Shown here one piece after another: positions 8,050 to 18,663 of a DNA stretch of 64,000 nucleotides. The number at the start of each line of letters is the position of its first letter. Positions within the stretch are counted from its first letter, which is position 1. The position numbers and the translations under genes were made by a program. Origin of the DNA: Alphaproteobacteria bacterium (GTDB lineage: Bacteria; Pseudomonadota; Alphaproteobacteria; Ferrovibrionales; Ferrovibrionaceae); NCBI GenBank assembly GCA_017307375.1, contig JAFKFH010000006.1:124001-188000 (forward strand). Direction: 5' to 3'. The notes beneath the pieces were generated by a model. It had not been told where the DNA came from and searched no databases. It worked only from the letters and a program-made list of their open reading frames with translations.

Positions 8050-9807
8050 ATGCGCTGGATGATCGCCGTCACCGCGGTCGCCGCGCTGCTGCCGTTCGGT
8101 CTGTCCGGCGAATACGCGCTGCTGGTCGCGACCCAGCTGTGGGTGTTCTATATGGTGGTGGTCGGTCTCAACCTGCTGACCGGCTATGGCGGGCAGACCT
8201 CGATCGGTCACGGCGCGCTGGTCGCGGTCGGCGCCTATGTCGCCGCGATCGGCATGGTCGACTACAAGCTGTCGTTCTGGCTGGCCCTGCCGCTGGCCAT
8301 GCTCGGTACCGGCGCCGCCGGCGCCTTGATGGCCTTGCCGACCTTCCGGCTGTCGACCTGGTACTTCGCGCTGATCACGCTGGGTTTCGCGCGGGTGATT
8401 TCCGGCCTGCTGGTCGAGCTGGAGCCGATCACCCACGGCTTCAGCGGCGTGATCGGCGTGCCGATGCCGCGTGTCGGGGGGTACGAGTTTTCCGGCCGCG
8501 CCTTCTACTGGCTGGTCCTGGCGCTGGCCTTTCTCGCCTATCTCGTCACCTCGAACCTGATCGGTTCGCGCTACGGCCGGGCGCTAATGGCGCTGCGCGA
8601 CAATCCGCTGGCCGGGATCGGCGCGGGCATCTCGCTCGGTCGGCTGAAGATCATGGCCTTCGTCTACTCGGCGGCGCTGGCCGGGGCGGGCGGGGCGATG
8701 TTTGCGGTCCAGAAGACGGTGATCACGCCGGAGGATTTCACCACCGACCTGTCGATCTTCTTCCTGCTGGTCGTCGTGCTCGGCGGGCTCGGCCGCAGGC
8801 ACGGCCCGCTGATCGGGGCGCTGGCCTTCTTCCTGCTGCCCGAACTGCTGACCGACCTGCAGAAATGGCGGATGCTGATCTATGGTGCCGGCCTGCTGCT
8901 GCTGACCATCTATGCTCCCGACGGTATCGCCGGGGCGCTGGAAGGCTGGTTCGGCCGGTTTCGCCCTCGCAAGGCCGCGGCGTCGGCGCCGGTCTCGGCG
9001 TTGCCGCAGTTGGCCGGCGCCGAGCTTGCGGTGGCCGCGGTCACCAAGACCTTCGGCGGCGTCACCGCAGTCGCCGATCTCAGCCTGCAGGTACCGGCCG
9101 GTACCGTGCATGCCGTGGTCGGGCCGAACGGGTCGGGCAAGACCACGCTGCTGAACCTGATCACCGGCTTCTATCCGGTCGACGGCGGTCGCATCCTGGT
9201 CGCCGGGACCGACGTCGTCGGCCGCGGCGCCACCGCGATCGCCCGCGGCGGTGTCCGCCGCACCTTCCAGACGCCCAAGCTGATCCCCGGGCTTTCGGTG
9301 ATCGAGAACGTGATGCTCGGCGCCTTCACCGCCGAAACCGCCAGTCTGGCGGAAGTCGCGCTGAACCTGCCGCGTGCCCGGCGCGAGGCGGCCGAGCGGC
9401 GGGCCGAGGCGATGTCCTATCTGCGCTTCGTCGGGCTCGACGTGCGGGCCGACGACCCGGCGGGCGACATCCCGCATGGCCAGCAGCGGCTGATCGAAAT
9501 CGCGCGCGCGCTGGTCGGACGGCCCAGCCTGCTGTTGCTCGACGAACCCGCGGCGGGGCTGTCGCTGGCCGAACTGGACGGGCTCTGCGCACTGATCAAG
9601 GCGATCGCCGCTCTCGGCACCACGGTCGTCATCGTCGAACATCACCTCGATCTCGTGGCCAGCCTGGCCCAGTCGGTCACGGTGCTTGATCGCGGCCACC
9701 TGCTCGCCGCCGGCACGCCCGAGGCGGTGTTCCGCGATCCCGGCGTCATCGCGGCTTACATGGGCGCCCGGGCGCTGAGCGGAACGGAGGCCAGCCATGC
9801 TGCTTGA
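8050..9807 (+). CDS. LivM-LivG fusion: ABC permease joined to ATPase
   Basis: One 585-residue chain holds a LivM permease (about residues 1-300, with LNLLTGYGGQTSIGHGALV and about eight membrane segments). A short alanine-rich linker near 305-320 joins it to a LivG ATPase (about 323-575). The ATPase has Walker A GPNGSGKTT, the signature IPHGQQRLIEIARAL and Walker B LLLLDEPAAGLS followed by the switch histidine in EHHLD. LivM and LivG are usually separate genes, as in the second operon at 58-60 kb. Its last bases overlap the start of livF. Confidence 0.92.
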   Translation: MRWMIAVTAVAALLPFGLSGEYALLVATQLWVFYMVVVGLNLLTGYGGQTSIGHGALVAVGAYVAAIGMVDYKLSFWLALPLAMLGTGAAGALMALPTFRLSTWYFALITLGFARVISGLLVELEPITHGFSGVIGVPMPRVGGYEFSGRAFYWLVLALAFLAYLVTSNLIGSRYGRALMALRDNPLAGIGAGISLGRLKIMAFVYSAALAGAGGAMFAVQKTVITPEDFTTDLSIFFLLVVVLGGLGRRHGPLIGALAFFLLPELLTDLQKWRMLIYGAGLLLLTIYAPDGIAGALEGWFGRFRPRKAAASAPVSALPQLAGAELAVAAVTKTFGGVTAVADLSLQVPAGTVHAVVGPNGSGKTTLLNLITGFYPVDGGRILVAGTDVVGRGATAIARGGVRRTFQTPKLIPGLSVIENVMLGAFTAETASLAEVALNLPRARREAAERRAEAMSYLRFVGLDVRADDPAGDIPHGQQRLIEIARALVGRPSLLLLDEPAAGLSLAELDGLCALIKAIAALGTTVVIVEHHLDLVASLAQSVTVLDRGHLLAAGTPEAVFRDPGVIAAYMGARALSGTEASHAA

Positions 9808-10504
9808 GGTCGACGGGCTGGTCTCGGGCTATGGCAAGGTCGCGATCCTCGACCGCGTGGCACTGACCGTGGCGCCCGGCGAGCTTGTCGCCATCGTCGG
9901 CGGCAACGGCGCGGGCAAGAGCACGCTGCTGCGGACGATTTCCGGCCTGCTGCCGGTGATGGCGGGCACGATCCGCTGGGAAGGGCGCGACGTCACCCGC
10001 GCCAGCCCCCGGACGATGCTGGCCTTCGGCCTGCTGCACATCGCCGAGGGGCGGCGGCTGTTTCGCCAGCAATCGGTGCAGAGCAATCTCGACCTCGCCT
10101 TCTACGGTGCCGGGCTGTCGCGCGAGGAGGAACGGCGGCGGATCGACGATGCCTTCGCGCGCTTTCCCATTCTGCACGAGAAGCGCGGCGAACCGGCCGG
10201 GGCGCTGTCGGGCGGCCAGCAGCAGATCCTGACCGTGGCGCAGGCCTGGCTGCGGCGGCCGCGGCTGCTGATGCTCGACGAACCCTCGCTCGGCCTGGCG
10301 CCGGTCATCGTCGACCAGGTGCTCGACCTGGTGCTGCGGCTGCGATCCGAGGGATGCGCGATCATCCTGGTCGAACAGTTGGTCGAGCGGGCGATGGAAA
10401 TCGCCGATACCGCCTATGTGATGCAGAACGGTCGGATCATGGGCTCGGGCCCCGCCCGCGAGATGATCGGCAGCGAACTGCTCCAGCATGCCTATCTCGC
10501 CTGA
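9797..10504 (+). CDS. livF: ABC transporter ATP-binding protein, LivF type
   Basis: The 235-residue ATPase has Walker A GGNGAGKST, the LivF-typical HIAEGRRLFRQQSVQSNLDL segment, the signature LSGGQQQILTVAQAW (usually ending IARAL) and Walker B LLMLDEPSLGL. It starts inside the end of the LivM-LivG gene (11-base overlap), so its translation is coupled. It is the second ATPase of the HAAT-type importer. Confidence 0.92.
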   Translation: MLLEVDGLVSGYGKVAILDRVALTVAPGELVAIVGGNGAGKSTLLRTISGLLPVMAGTIRWEGRDVTRASPRTMLAFGLLHIAEGRRLFRQQSVQSNLDLAFYGAGLSREEERRRIDDAFARFPILHEKRGEPAGALSGGQQQILTVAQAWLRRPRLLMLDEPSLGLAPVIVDQVLDLVLRLRSEGCAIILVEQLVERAMEIADTAYVMQNGRIMGSGPAREMIGSELLQHAYLA

Positions 10505-10516
10505 AGGGAGGAACGG

Positions 10517-12046
<1,530 letters not shown>

Positions 12047-12067
12047 GACGATGCGTTGCCCCTTAAG

Positions 12068-12086
12068 ATAACATAGATTATGTTAT
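12068..12086. promoter_or_regulatory. ATAACAT palindrome, copy 2 (regulon operator)
   Basis: ATAACAT-AGATT-ATGTTAT is identical in both 7-bp arms to copy 1. It lies 29 bases before the HpaB-type monooxygenase gene, so that operon would start a new transcription unit under the same regulator. Confidence 0.75.
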
Positions 12087-12114
12087 GTAAATCGAAGATC
12101 TGGTGGAGGAAGCC

Positions 12115-13524
12115 ATGGCCCTGAAGACCCCTGAGGAATACGTCGCCAGCCTGCGCGACGGCCGCGTCACCTACTGGGACGGCGAGCGCATCGACGACAT
12201 CACCACCCACCCGCGGTTTCAGGTGCCCATCGCCCTGACGGCGAAGGACTACGAATACGAGTCGCCGGAATACGGCGCGTTGCGCCGCTACGAGACCGAG
12301 GACGGTGCCGCGGCCCACCGCATCTACCAGATTCCGCGTGACGAGAAGGATCTGGCGACGCGGGTCGAGATGATGGCCCATACCTCGATCGGCACGCTGG
12401 TCGCGGGGGTCTACATGGCGCTGATGAGCGTCAAGGACCAGGTGGCGCAGGTCAATCCGCGATATGCGGAAAACATCGAGCGGATGTATCGCTATTGCCG
12501 CGACAACGACCTGCGTGCCGCCGAGGTGATCACCGATCCGAAGGGCGACCGCAAGCGCCGCGCCCACGAGCAGGACGACCCCGACCTCTATGTCCGCATC
12601 GTCGAGCGCAACGACAAGGGTATCGTCGTGCGTGGCGCCAAGCTGCATATCACCGCCGCCTCGCTGGTCCACGAACTGGTGGTCATGCCGACCAAGGGCA
12701 TGCGCCAGGACGAGACCGACTATGCCGTCTCGTTCTCGATCCCCGTCAACACCAAGGGCGTCACCATCATCAACCGCAGCTTCGCGCCGGCCGAGCTGAA
12801 CGCCTTCGACTATCCGGCGTCGTCGCATCATTCGATGCCGGAAGGCTTCGTCGTGTTCGACGACGTCTTCGTGCCCTGGGACCGCGTCTTCCTTGCCGGC
12901 GAGGTGCAGCTGGCCTCCAAGCTGGCGCAATCGCTTGGCCTGTGGGAGCGCACCGGCGGCGTGGTCGAGGCGGTGCGGATGTCGGAACTGTTCGTCGGCC
13001 TGGGGCAGCTCGTTTCCGAGATGCAGGGCAAGGACCAGGACCCGATGGTCCAGGCCTCGATCGCCGAACTGATCACCTATGCCGAGACGTTGCGCATGGG
13101 CCTCGATTATGCCTGCCGGCACTACGAGAAGACGCCGTCGGGCATGGTCTTTCCCAACATGCTCGCCATCAACGTCGCGAAGTACTACTACGCCGCCAAC
13201 TATCACCAGACGGTGCGCTACCTGCATGATCTCGGCGGCGGCCTCGTCCTGACGCTGCCGCTGGAGAGCGACCTGCGCAATCCGGAATCGGGCAAGTACA
13301 TCCGCAAGTACCTGCACACGAAGAAGGATGTCGACGTCGAGCAGCGCATGCGCGTCTACAACCTGATCCGCGACCTGACGGCCGATGCCTATGGCGGCTG
13401 GCAGTTCGTGGTGGCATTGCAGGCCGGCGGCGGGCTGCCGGCGCAGCGCATCATGATGAACCGTACCTACGACCTCGCCCGCGCGCGCAAGCGGGCGCTG
13501 GCGGCGGCGGGCGCGAAGGTCTGA
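12115..13524 (+). CDS. 4-hydroxyphenylacetate 3-monooxygenase (HpaB) family flavin-dependent oxygenase
   Basis: The 469-residue protein has the HpaB family layout: an N-terminal TPEEYVASLRDGR and YWDGERID region, the AAEVITDPKGDR segment, the THxT-like AHTSIG region and the VVFDDVFVPWDRVFLAGE motif near residue 250. The family is an acyl-CoA-dehydrogenase relative that hydroxylates phenolics using FADH2 from a separate reductase. The [4Fe-4S] cysteines of the related 4-hydroxybutyryl-CoA dehydratase are absent, favouring an oxygenase. GGAGGA lies 4 bases before the ATG at 12115. It is followed by a fused acyl-CoA dehydrogenase and a CoA ligase, so the substrate may be an acid or CoA ester rather than free phenol. 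Confidence 0.85.
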   Translation: MALKTPEEYVASLRDGRVTYWDGERIDDITTHPRFQVPIALTAKDYEYESPEYGALRRYETEDGAAAHRIYQIPRDEKDLATRVEMMAHTSIGTLVAGVYMALMSVKDQVAQVNPRYAENIERMYRYCRDNDLRAAEVITDPKGDRKRRAHEQDDPDLYVRIVERNDKGIVVRGAKLHITAASLVHELVVMPTKGMRQDETDYAVSFSIPVNTKGVTIINRSFAPAELNAFDYPASSHHSMPEGFVVFDDVFVPWDRVFLAGEVQLASKLAQSLGLWERTGGVVEAVRMSELFVGLGQLVSEMQGKDQDPMVQASIAELITYAETLRMGLDYACRHYEKTPSGMVFPNMLAINVAKYYYAANYHQTVRYLHDLGGGLVLTLPLESDLRNPESGKYIRKYLHTKKDVDVEQRMRVYNLIRDLTADAYGGWQFVVALQAGGGLPAQRIMMNRTYDLARARKRALAAAGAKV

Positions 13525-13528
13525 ACCG

Positions 13529-15712
13529 ATGACGGCGGCTGCGATGACGGACGACGATTTCCGCGCCGAGGTACGCGACTTCCTCAGGCACCATCTGCCG
13601 GCGGACATGGCCGCCCGCAATCGCACCGCCGTTCATCCGACCCGCGAGGACACGCTGGGATGGCAGGCTATCCTGGCCCGCCGCGGCTGGTCGGTGCCGT
13701 CCTGGCCGGCCGAGCATGGCGGGCCCGGCTGGACGCCGTTGCAGCGCTACATCTTCGAGGAGGAGCAGGCGCTGGCCGGCGCGCCGGCCAACAACATCCA
13801 GGGCGTGTCGCTGGTCGGACCGGTGATCTACACCTTCGGCAACGCCGCCCAGCGGGCGCGTCACCTGCCCGGGATCATCGAAGGCAAGGTCTTCTGGTCG
13901 CAGGGTTTCTCCGAGCCCAATGCCGGTTCCGACCTGGCGTCGCTGCGGACCCGCGCGGTGCGCGACGGCGATCACTATATCGTCACCGGCCAGAAGATCT
14001 GGACATCGCAGTCGATGATGGCCGACTGGATCTTCTGCCTGGTGCGGACCAACCCGTCGGCCAAGCCCCAGCGCGGCATTTCGTTCCTGCTGGTGCCGGC
14101 CGACGCGCCCGGCATCACCATCCGGCCGATCCGCTCGATCGACGAAGGCGAAAGCCTCTGCGAAGTCTTCTTCGACGCTGTCCGGGTCGCCGCCGAGAAC
14201 CTGATCGGCGAGGAGGGCAGGGGCTGGGACTACGCCAAGTTCCTGCTGGGGCTGGAGCGCGCGACCACGGCCGAGGTGCCGCGCAACAAGCGTTATCTGG
14301 CGACGCTCAAGGAGATCCTGGGGTCAGCCGACGATGCCTGGCGCCGTCGGGTCGCCAGGATCGAGGTCGACCTGCGGACGCTCGAGGCCGGGGCGCTGCG
14401 GGCGATCGGGGCCGACCAGGACGACATGCTGCTGCCGTCGGCACTCAAGCTGCATGGCTGCGACCTGATGCAGACCACCCTGAAGGCGCAGGTCGAGGCG
14501 CTGGGGCCGCACGGGCTTGCCTACTGGCCGCAAGGCCACGACGACGCGCCCGTGCCGCCGGTGGCCGCGCATGGCCGCGATGTCGCGGCGGAATTCCTGT
14601 TTCGCCGCGCGGCCACCATCTACGGCGGATCGAGCGAGGTGCAGAAGAACATCATCGCCAAGGTCTTCGTCGACGGCGACATGCCGGCAAAGGGCCTGGC
14701 GACCGACGAGCAGCGGATGATGCAGGATTCGGTCGCCCGCTTCGTCGCGCGCGATTATGCCTTCGATGCGCGGCGCCGGATGCCCGCGGGGGGCACCCGG
14801 GCGATGTGGCGGCAATTCGCCGAACTCGGCTGGCTCGGCGCCGGGCTGCCCGAGGAGACCGGCGGGTTCGGCGGCGGCATTGCCGATGCGGCCGTGATCG
14901 CCGAGGGCCTGGGCCGCGCGCTGGTCCTGGAACCCTATGTCGGCTGCGCGGTGATGCCCGGCCGTGCCCTGGCCGCGGCCGGCGGCCAGCAGGCACTGCT
15001 TGCCGTCCTGGCTTCCGGCGAGACGATCTTCGCCTTCGCCCACGATGGCGACGTGCGTGCCGACCGCGATCTCGTCCTCACCGGCCGCAAGGTCGTGGTG
15101 ATGGGCGGTGCGATGGCCGACCGGTTCCTCGTCTCGGCCTACACGGCCGAAGGGCCGACCCTGTTCCTGGTCGACCGCGGCACCCCGGGTCTCGCGGTCC
15201 TGCCGTACCGGACGCTCGATGCCCGCATGGTCGCCGATATCGAGCTTGCCGGGGTCCAGCCGGCCGCGGTGATCGGCCGGGTCGGCGATGCCGGGCCGGC
15301 GATCGAGGCGGCGGTCGCCGATGGCCTCCTGGCGCTCTGTGCCGAATCCTACGGCGCGATGGATCAGGCGATGCGGATCACCCGCGACTACCTGCGTCTG
15401 CGCCAGCAGTTCGGTGCCCCCCTCAGCACCTTCCAGGCCCTGCGCCACCGCCTGGCCGAGATGTATGTCGCCGTCGATCTCTCGGGCGCTTTCCTCCGGC
15501 AGGCACTGGCTTCCGGCGACGTGGCGCTGGCCCCGTCGGTCAAGATCCGCTTCGGCCAAGCCGGCTTCTTCGTCGGCGCGCAGGCGGTACAGCTGCATGG
15601 CGGGATCGGCATGACCGAGGAATGCCAGGCCGGTCACTTCTTCAAGCGGCTTTGCGTCAACGACCTGCTTCTCGGCACGGCCGAGCAGCATGTCGGGCGG
15701 ATGGCGTCATGA
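13529..15712 (+). CDS. two-domain fused acyl-CoA dehydrogenase (FadE34-like)
   Basis: This 727-residue protein is two acyl-CoA dehydrogenase domains in tandem. Domain 1 (about 5-390) is the large type, with SQGFSEPNAGSDLASL, GQKIWTSQS and IYGGSSEVQKNIIAK. Domain 2 (about 395-725) is the short type, with LGWLGAGLPEETGGFGGG, a degenerate middle domain and LHGGIGMTEECQAGHFFKR. It corresponds to the separate pair at 2784-5102 joined in the opposite order, as in actinobacterial FadE34/ChsE3. It starts 4 bases after the monooxygenase gene and overlaps the following ligase as ATGA. The role is desaturation of a CoA ester; chain identity is unknown. Confidence 0.92.
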   Translation: MTAAAMTDDDFRAEVRDFLRHHLPADMAARNRTAVHPTREDTLGWQAILARRGWSVPSWPAEHGGPGWTPLQRYIFEEEQALAGAPANNIQGVSLVGPVIYTFGNAAQRARHLPGIIEGKVFWSQGFSEPNAGSDLASLRTRAVRDGDHYIVTGQKIWTSQSMMADWIFCLVRTNPSAKPQRGISFLLVPADAPGITIRPIRSIDEGESLCEVFFDAVRVAAENLIGEEGRGWDYAKFLLGLERATTAEVPRNKRYLATLKEILGSADDAWRRRVARIEVDLRTLEAGALRAIGADQDDMLLPSALKLHGCDLMQTTLKAQVEALGPHGLAYWPQGHDDAPVPPVAAHGRDVAAEFLFRRAATIYGGSSEVQKNIIAKVFVDGDMPAKGLATDEQRMMQDSVARFVARDYAFDARRRMPAGGTRAMWRQFAELGWLGAGLPEETGGFGGGIADAAVIAEGLGRALVLEPYVGCAVMPGRALAAAGGQQALLAVLASGETIFAFAHDGDVRADRDLVLTGRKVVVMGGAMADRFLVSAYTAEGPTLFLVDRGTPGLAVLPYRTLDARMVADIELAGVQPAAVIGRVGDAGPAIEAAVADGLLALCAESYGAMDQAMRITRDYLRLRQQFGAPLSTFQALRHRLAEMYVAVDLSGAFLRQALASGDVALAPSVKIRFGQAGFFVGAQAVQLHGGIGMTEECQAGHFFKRLCVNDLLLGTAEQHVGRMAS

Positions 15713-17220
15713 CCTTCGTCGATATCAGCACCCGCATCAGGCGGCATGCAGCCGACCGGCCGGACGACGAGGCCCTGGTCGTCGACAATGAGCGCATTCG
15801 CTGGTCGGCCTTCGATCGCCTCGTCAATCGCTGCGCCAATGCGCTGATCGGCCAGGGCGTGCAGCCGGGCGACCGGGTGGCCGTTCTCGCGCCGACCTCG
15901 GCGGCCTATCTCGTCGCCTTCCTCGGCATCCTGCGGGCCGGGGCCGTCGTCGTGCCGCTGTCGCCGATGGCGGGCAGCGAGGCGCTCGGCGCGATGGTCG
16001 CGGACAGCGGCGCGGTGGCCGTGTTCGCGGGGCAGGAGACGCGGACGTTGGCCGAGGCATGTGCCGCGACCGTCCGTTGCCGCATCGCCTTCGACTTTGC
16101 CGCCCCGGGCTGGCTCGACTATGCCGCGCTCGCAACCGACGACACGGCACCCGACGTCACGCTAACACCGGCGCTCGGCTTCAACCTGATCTATTCCTCC
16201 GGCACCACCGGGACACCGAAGGGCATCGTCCACGACCATGCCACGCGCACCGTCACGCTCGATGCCCTGGTCGGCCTGGGATTCGGGCCGGACTGCCGCA
16301 CGCTGGTCGCGACGCCGCTCTATTCCAACACCACCCTTGCCGCCTGGCTGCCGACGCTCGGCCTTGGCGGTACCGTCGTGCTGATGACCAAGTTCGACGC
16401 GCGGCGCTATCTGGAGCTGGCGCAGGGCGAGCGCATCACCCATTCGATCCTGGTGCCGGTGCAGTACCAGCGTATCCTGGCAGACCCCGAATTCGACCGC
16501 TTCGATCTCTCGGCCTTCCGTTTCAAGATGGTCACCTCGGCGCCGATCCGCGCGGCGGCCAAGCGCGAGATCGTCGAACGCTGGCCCGGTCCGCTGCTCG
16601 AGATGTATGGCCTGACCGAAGGGGGCGGCATCTGCACGCTGGATGTCGGTGCCAATCCCGACAAGCTCGATACCGTCGGCAAGCCGGCCTGGGGCTGCGA
16701 CGTCAGGATCATCGACGAACGCGGCGTCGAACTGCTGCGCGGTCAGGTCGGCGAAATCGTCGGGCGCGGGCCGGTGATGATGTCGGGCTACCACAACCAG
16801 CCCGACCGTACGGCCGAGATCATCTGGCGCAACCCCGACGGCGATGTCTTCTTCCGGTCGGGCGACCTCGGCTGGTTCGACGACGACGGCTTCCTGCACC
16901 TGTCCGACCGCAAGAAGGACATGATCATCTCCGGCGGCTTCAACATCTACGCCACCGACCTGGAAGTTGTGCTGGCCGCCCATCCGGCGGTACGCGACGT
17001 GGCCGTCATCGGCATTCCCAGCCGCGAGTGGGGCGAGACGCCGCTGGCGCTCGTCGTCCTGCGCGATGGCGCGTCGCCGACGGCCGAGGACTTGCGCGGC
17101 TGGGCCAACGAGCGGCTGGGCAAGGCCCAGCGCCTCGCAGCCGTCGAATTCCGCGAGGCGCTGCCGCGCAACGCGCTGGGCAAGATTCTGAAACGCGAGC
17201 TGCGCCAGCCTTATTGGTGA
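15709..17220 (+). CDS. AMP-dependent acyl-CoA ligase, second copy
   Basis: This 503-residue class I adenylate-forming ligase has A3 IYSSGTTGTPKGIVHDH (about residue 160), A5 MYGLTEGGG, A8 SGDLGWFDDDGFLHLSDRKKDMIISGGFNIY and the catalytic lysine in NALGKILKREL near the C-terminus. Its ATG overlaps the stop of the fused dehydrogenase (ATGA), marking it as the third gene of this operon. It differs clearly from the ligase at 10517, so two acids or two stages may be activated. The end overlaps the convergent MDR oxidoreductase by 10 bases. Confidence 0.92.
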   Translation: MTFVDISTRIRRHAADRPDDEALVVDNERIRWSAFDRLVNRCANALIGQGVQPGDRVAVLAPTSAAYLVAFLGILRAGAVVVPLSPMAGSEALGAMVADSGAVAVFAGQETRTLAEACAATVRCRIAFDFAAPGWLDYAALATDDTAPDVTLTPALGFNLIYSSGTTGTPKGIVHDHATRTVTLDALVGLGFGPDCRTLVATPLYSNTTLAAWLPTLGLGGTVVLMTKFDARRYLELAQGERITHSILVPVQYQRILADPEFDRFDLSAFRFKMVTSAPIRAAAKREIVERWPGPLLEMYGLTEGGGICTLDVGANPDKLDTVGKPAWGCDVRIIDERGVELLRGQVGEIVGRGPVMMSGYHNQPDRTAEIIWRNPDGDVFFRSGDLGWFDDDGFLHLSDRKKDMIISGGFNIYATDLEVVLAAHPAVRDVAVIGIPSREWGETPLALVVLRDGASPTAEDLRGWANERLGKAQRLAAVEFREALPRNALGKILKRELRQPYW

Positions 17221-18140
17221 AACACCGTCCGCCGCCTGCTGTCGTCGCGCGGCCAGGCCTGTTCGACCTCCGCCAGCGGTGCCGGCGTGAAGGCAATGTG
17301 CAGGCCGGCCGGAACGGCGGCCTGCAGCACCGCCCCGGCTGCCGCGACGAGGCGGTCGAACCGGATGCTGCCGATGCCGCTGCCCATCAGTTCGATGGCG
17401 GACGAACGCAGCACGCCGCTCGGCAGTGCGATGTCGGCCGCGCTGACCGAGCCGACCTGGACAAAGCGGATGGGTACGGCGTCGCGCCCGGCCCTGGCCC
17501 CGGCGATCAGCAGCGCGCGGGCGCTGTCGCCCCACAGATAGTCGATGACGACGTCGACGCCTTCCGCGAACGGCGCCAGGAAGGCTTCGGGCTGGTCGAG
17601 CGGTAGGGTGACATCGGCGCCGACCTCGCGCAGTGCCTGCGCATTGCGACCGGTGGCGATGATCCTGCCCGCGCCGAGATGTCGGGCGATCTGCACGGCG
17701 AGCCGACCTGAGGTACCCGTGGCGCCGTTGACGAGGACGGTCTCGCCCGGCTTCAGCCGCGCCCGTTCGACATAGGCGGCCCAGGACGACATGCCGGGAT
17801 TGGCGATCGCTGCGGCGGCAAGATCGTCGAGGTCGTCGGGCAGGTCGACGCACTGTGCCGCCGGTACCGCCACCCGCTCGGCCATCGCGCCATGGGGCGG
17901 CCTCGGCATGACAAAATAGACGCGTCGGCCGTCGCTGGTTCGCCCGACGCCGTCGATCCCGGCAACGAAGGGGAAGGCGTTGGTCGCGCTGTAATGTGCC
18001 CCGGACGCGCGGGCCTTCACCACCTGGCTGATTGCCGCGGCCGTGACGTCGATGAGAATTTCCCCCGCCGCCGGTACCGGCTCGGCGAAATCGGCGAAGA
18101 CCGGCACCTGGCCGGGACCCTGGACGACGGCGGCCTTCAT
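17211..18140 (-). CDS. MDR family zinc-type alcohol dehydrogenase / quinone oxidoreductase-like protein
   Basis: The 309-residue medium-chain dehydrogenase/reductase has an N-terminal GroES-like domain (MKAAVVQGPGQVPVF start) and a Rossmann NADP site LVNGATGTSGRLAVQIARHLGA near residue 140. The structural zinc cysteines are absent, as in quinone-oxidoreductase types. The ATG at 18140 follows a GAGGG site; longer upstream frames add only non-homologous sequence. It is divergent from a MarR gene that probably controls it through the inverted repeat between them. It is not preceded by the 19-bp regulon palindrome. Confidence 0.85.
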   Translation of the reverse strand: MKAAVVQGPGQVPVFADFAEPVPAAGEILIDVTAAAISQVVKARASGAHYSATNAFPFVAGIDGVGRTSDGRRVYFVMPRPPHGAMAERVAVPAAQCVDLPDDLDDLAAAAIANPGMSSWAAYVERARLKPGETVLVNGATGTSGRLAVQIARHLGAGRIIATGRNAQALREVGADVTLPLDQPEAFLAPFAEGVDVVIDYLWGDSARALLIAGARAGRDAVPIRFVQVGSVSAADIALPSGVLRSSAIELMGSGIGSIRFDRLVAAAGAVLQAAVPAGLHIAFTPAPLAEVEQAWPRDDSRRRTVFHQ

Positions 18141-18156
18141 GGCGCATCCCTCAATA

Positions 18157-18173
18157 ATGTGTATGATGCACAT
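18157..18173. promoter_or_regulatory. MarR-type operator candidate
   Basis: ATGTG-TATGATG-CACAT lies in the 49-bp gap between the divergent MDR oxidoreductase and MarR genes. Its size and placement fit a MarR dimer site. An ACATATGT palindrome inside the start of the MarR gene may be a second contact. Confidence 0.45.
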
Positions 18174-18189
18174 ATATCGGAGGTCCGGA

Positions 18190-18663
18190 ATGGCGTCAAA
18201 GAAGAAAGTGCAAAATACACATATGTCGCTGCGGCACCGGGCATTGCACGGCGCGTTGCTCGACATCGTCGGGGCGATGAACCGGCCCCAGCGCGATGCG
18301 ATGCTGATCGCGGCGGCGGGCATTCCGCTCGATCGGGCGCTGTTCCCGCTGCTGGTCGGGATCGAGCGCTTCGGCCCGATCGGCATCGTGGAGATGGCCG
18401 ACCGGGTGGGGCGCGACTACACGACGGTCAGTCGGCAGGTATCGAAACTGGAAAGCCTCGGGCTGGTCGTTCGCCGCGACGGGGCGGCCGATCGCCGGGT
18501 GCGCGAAGCCGTCGTCACGCCCGCGGGCAAGGCAATGACCGACCGGGTCGACGCGGCGCGCGAACGCATCTTCAGCGAGGTCTTCGCGGGTTGGGACGAC
18601 GAGGATGTCGAGACGCTGGTCCGGCTGATGCGGCGCCTCGCCGACGCGATGACCGGTCAGTAG
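18190..18663 (+). CDS. MarR family transcriptional regulator
   Basis: The 157-residue protein has a winged helix with VEMADRVGRDYTTVSRQVSKLESLGLVVRR (core GRDYTTVSRQVSKLE) and the wing DGAADRRVREAVVTPAGK. The ATG at 18190 follows GGAGG by 6 bases. Its place opposite the MDR oxidoreductase suggests that it regulates that gene and itself. The stop overlaps the convergent RibB-like gene by 7 bases. Confidence 0.88.
   Translation: MASKKKVQNTHMSLRHRALHGALLDIVGAMNRPQRDAMLIAAAGIPLDRALFPLLVGIERFGPIGIVEMADRVGRDYTTVSRQVSKLESLGLVVRRDGAADRRVREAVVTPAGKAMTDRVDAARERIFSEVFAGWDDEDVETLVRLMRRLADAMTGQ

Noticed and set aside
12115-13524. 4-hydroxybutyryl-CoA dehydratase (AbfD)
   Set aside because: The family is related, but the cysteines that hold the [4Fe-4S] cluster are missing at the expected positions, so an HpaB-type oxygenase fits better.
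13660-15708. An N-terminal extension of about 680 codons to the ligase at 15709
   Set aside because: The extension is the wrong frame of the fused dehydrogenase; the ligase starts at the ATGA overlap, where homology begins.
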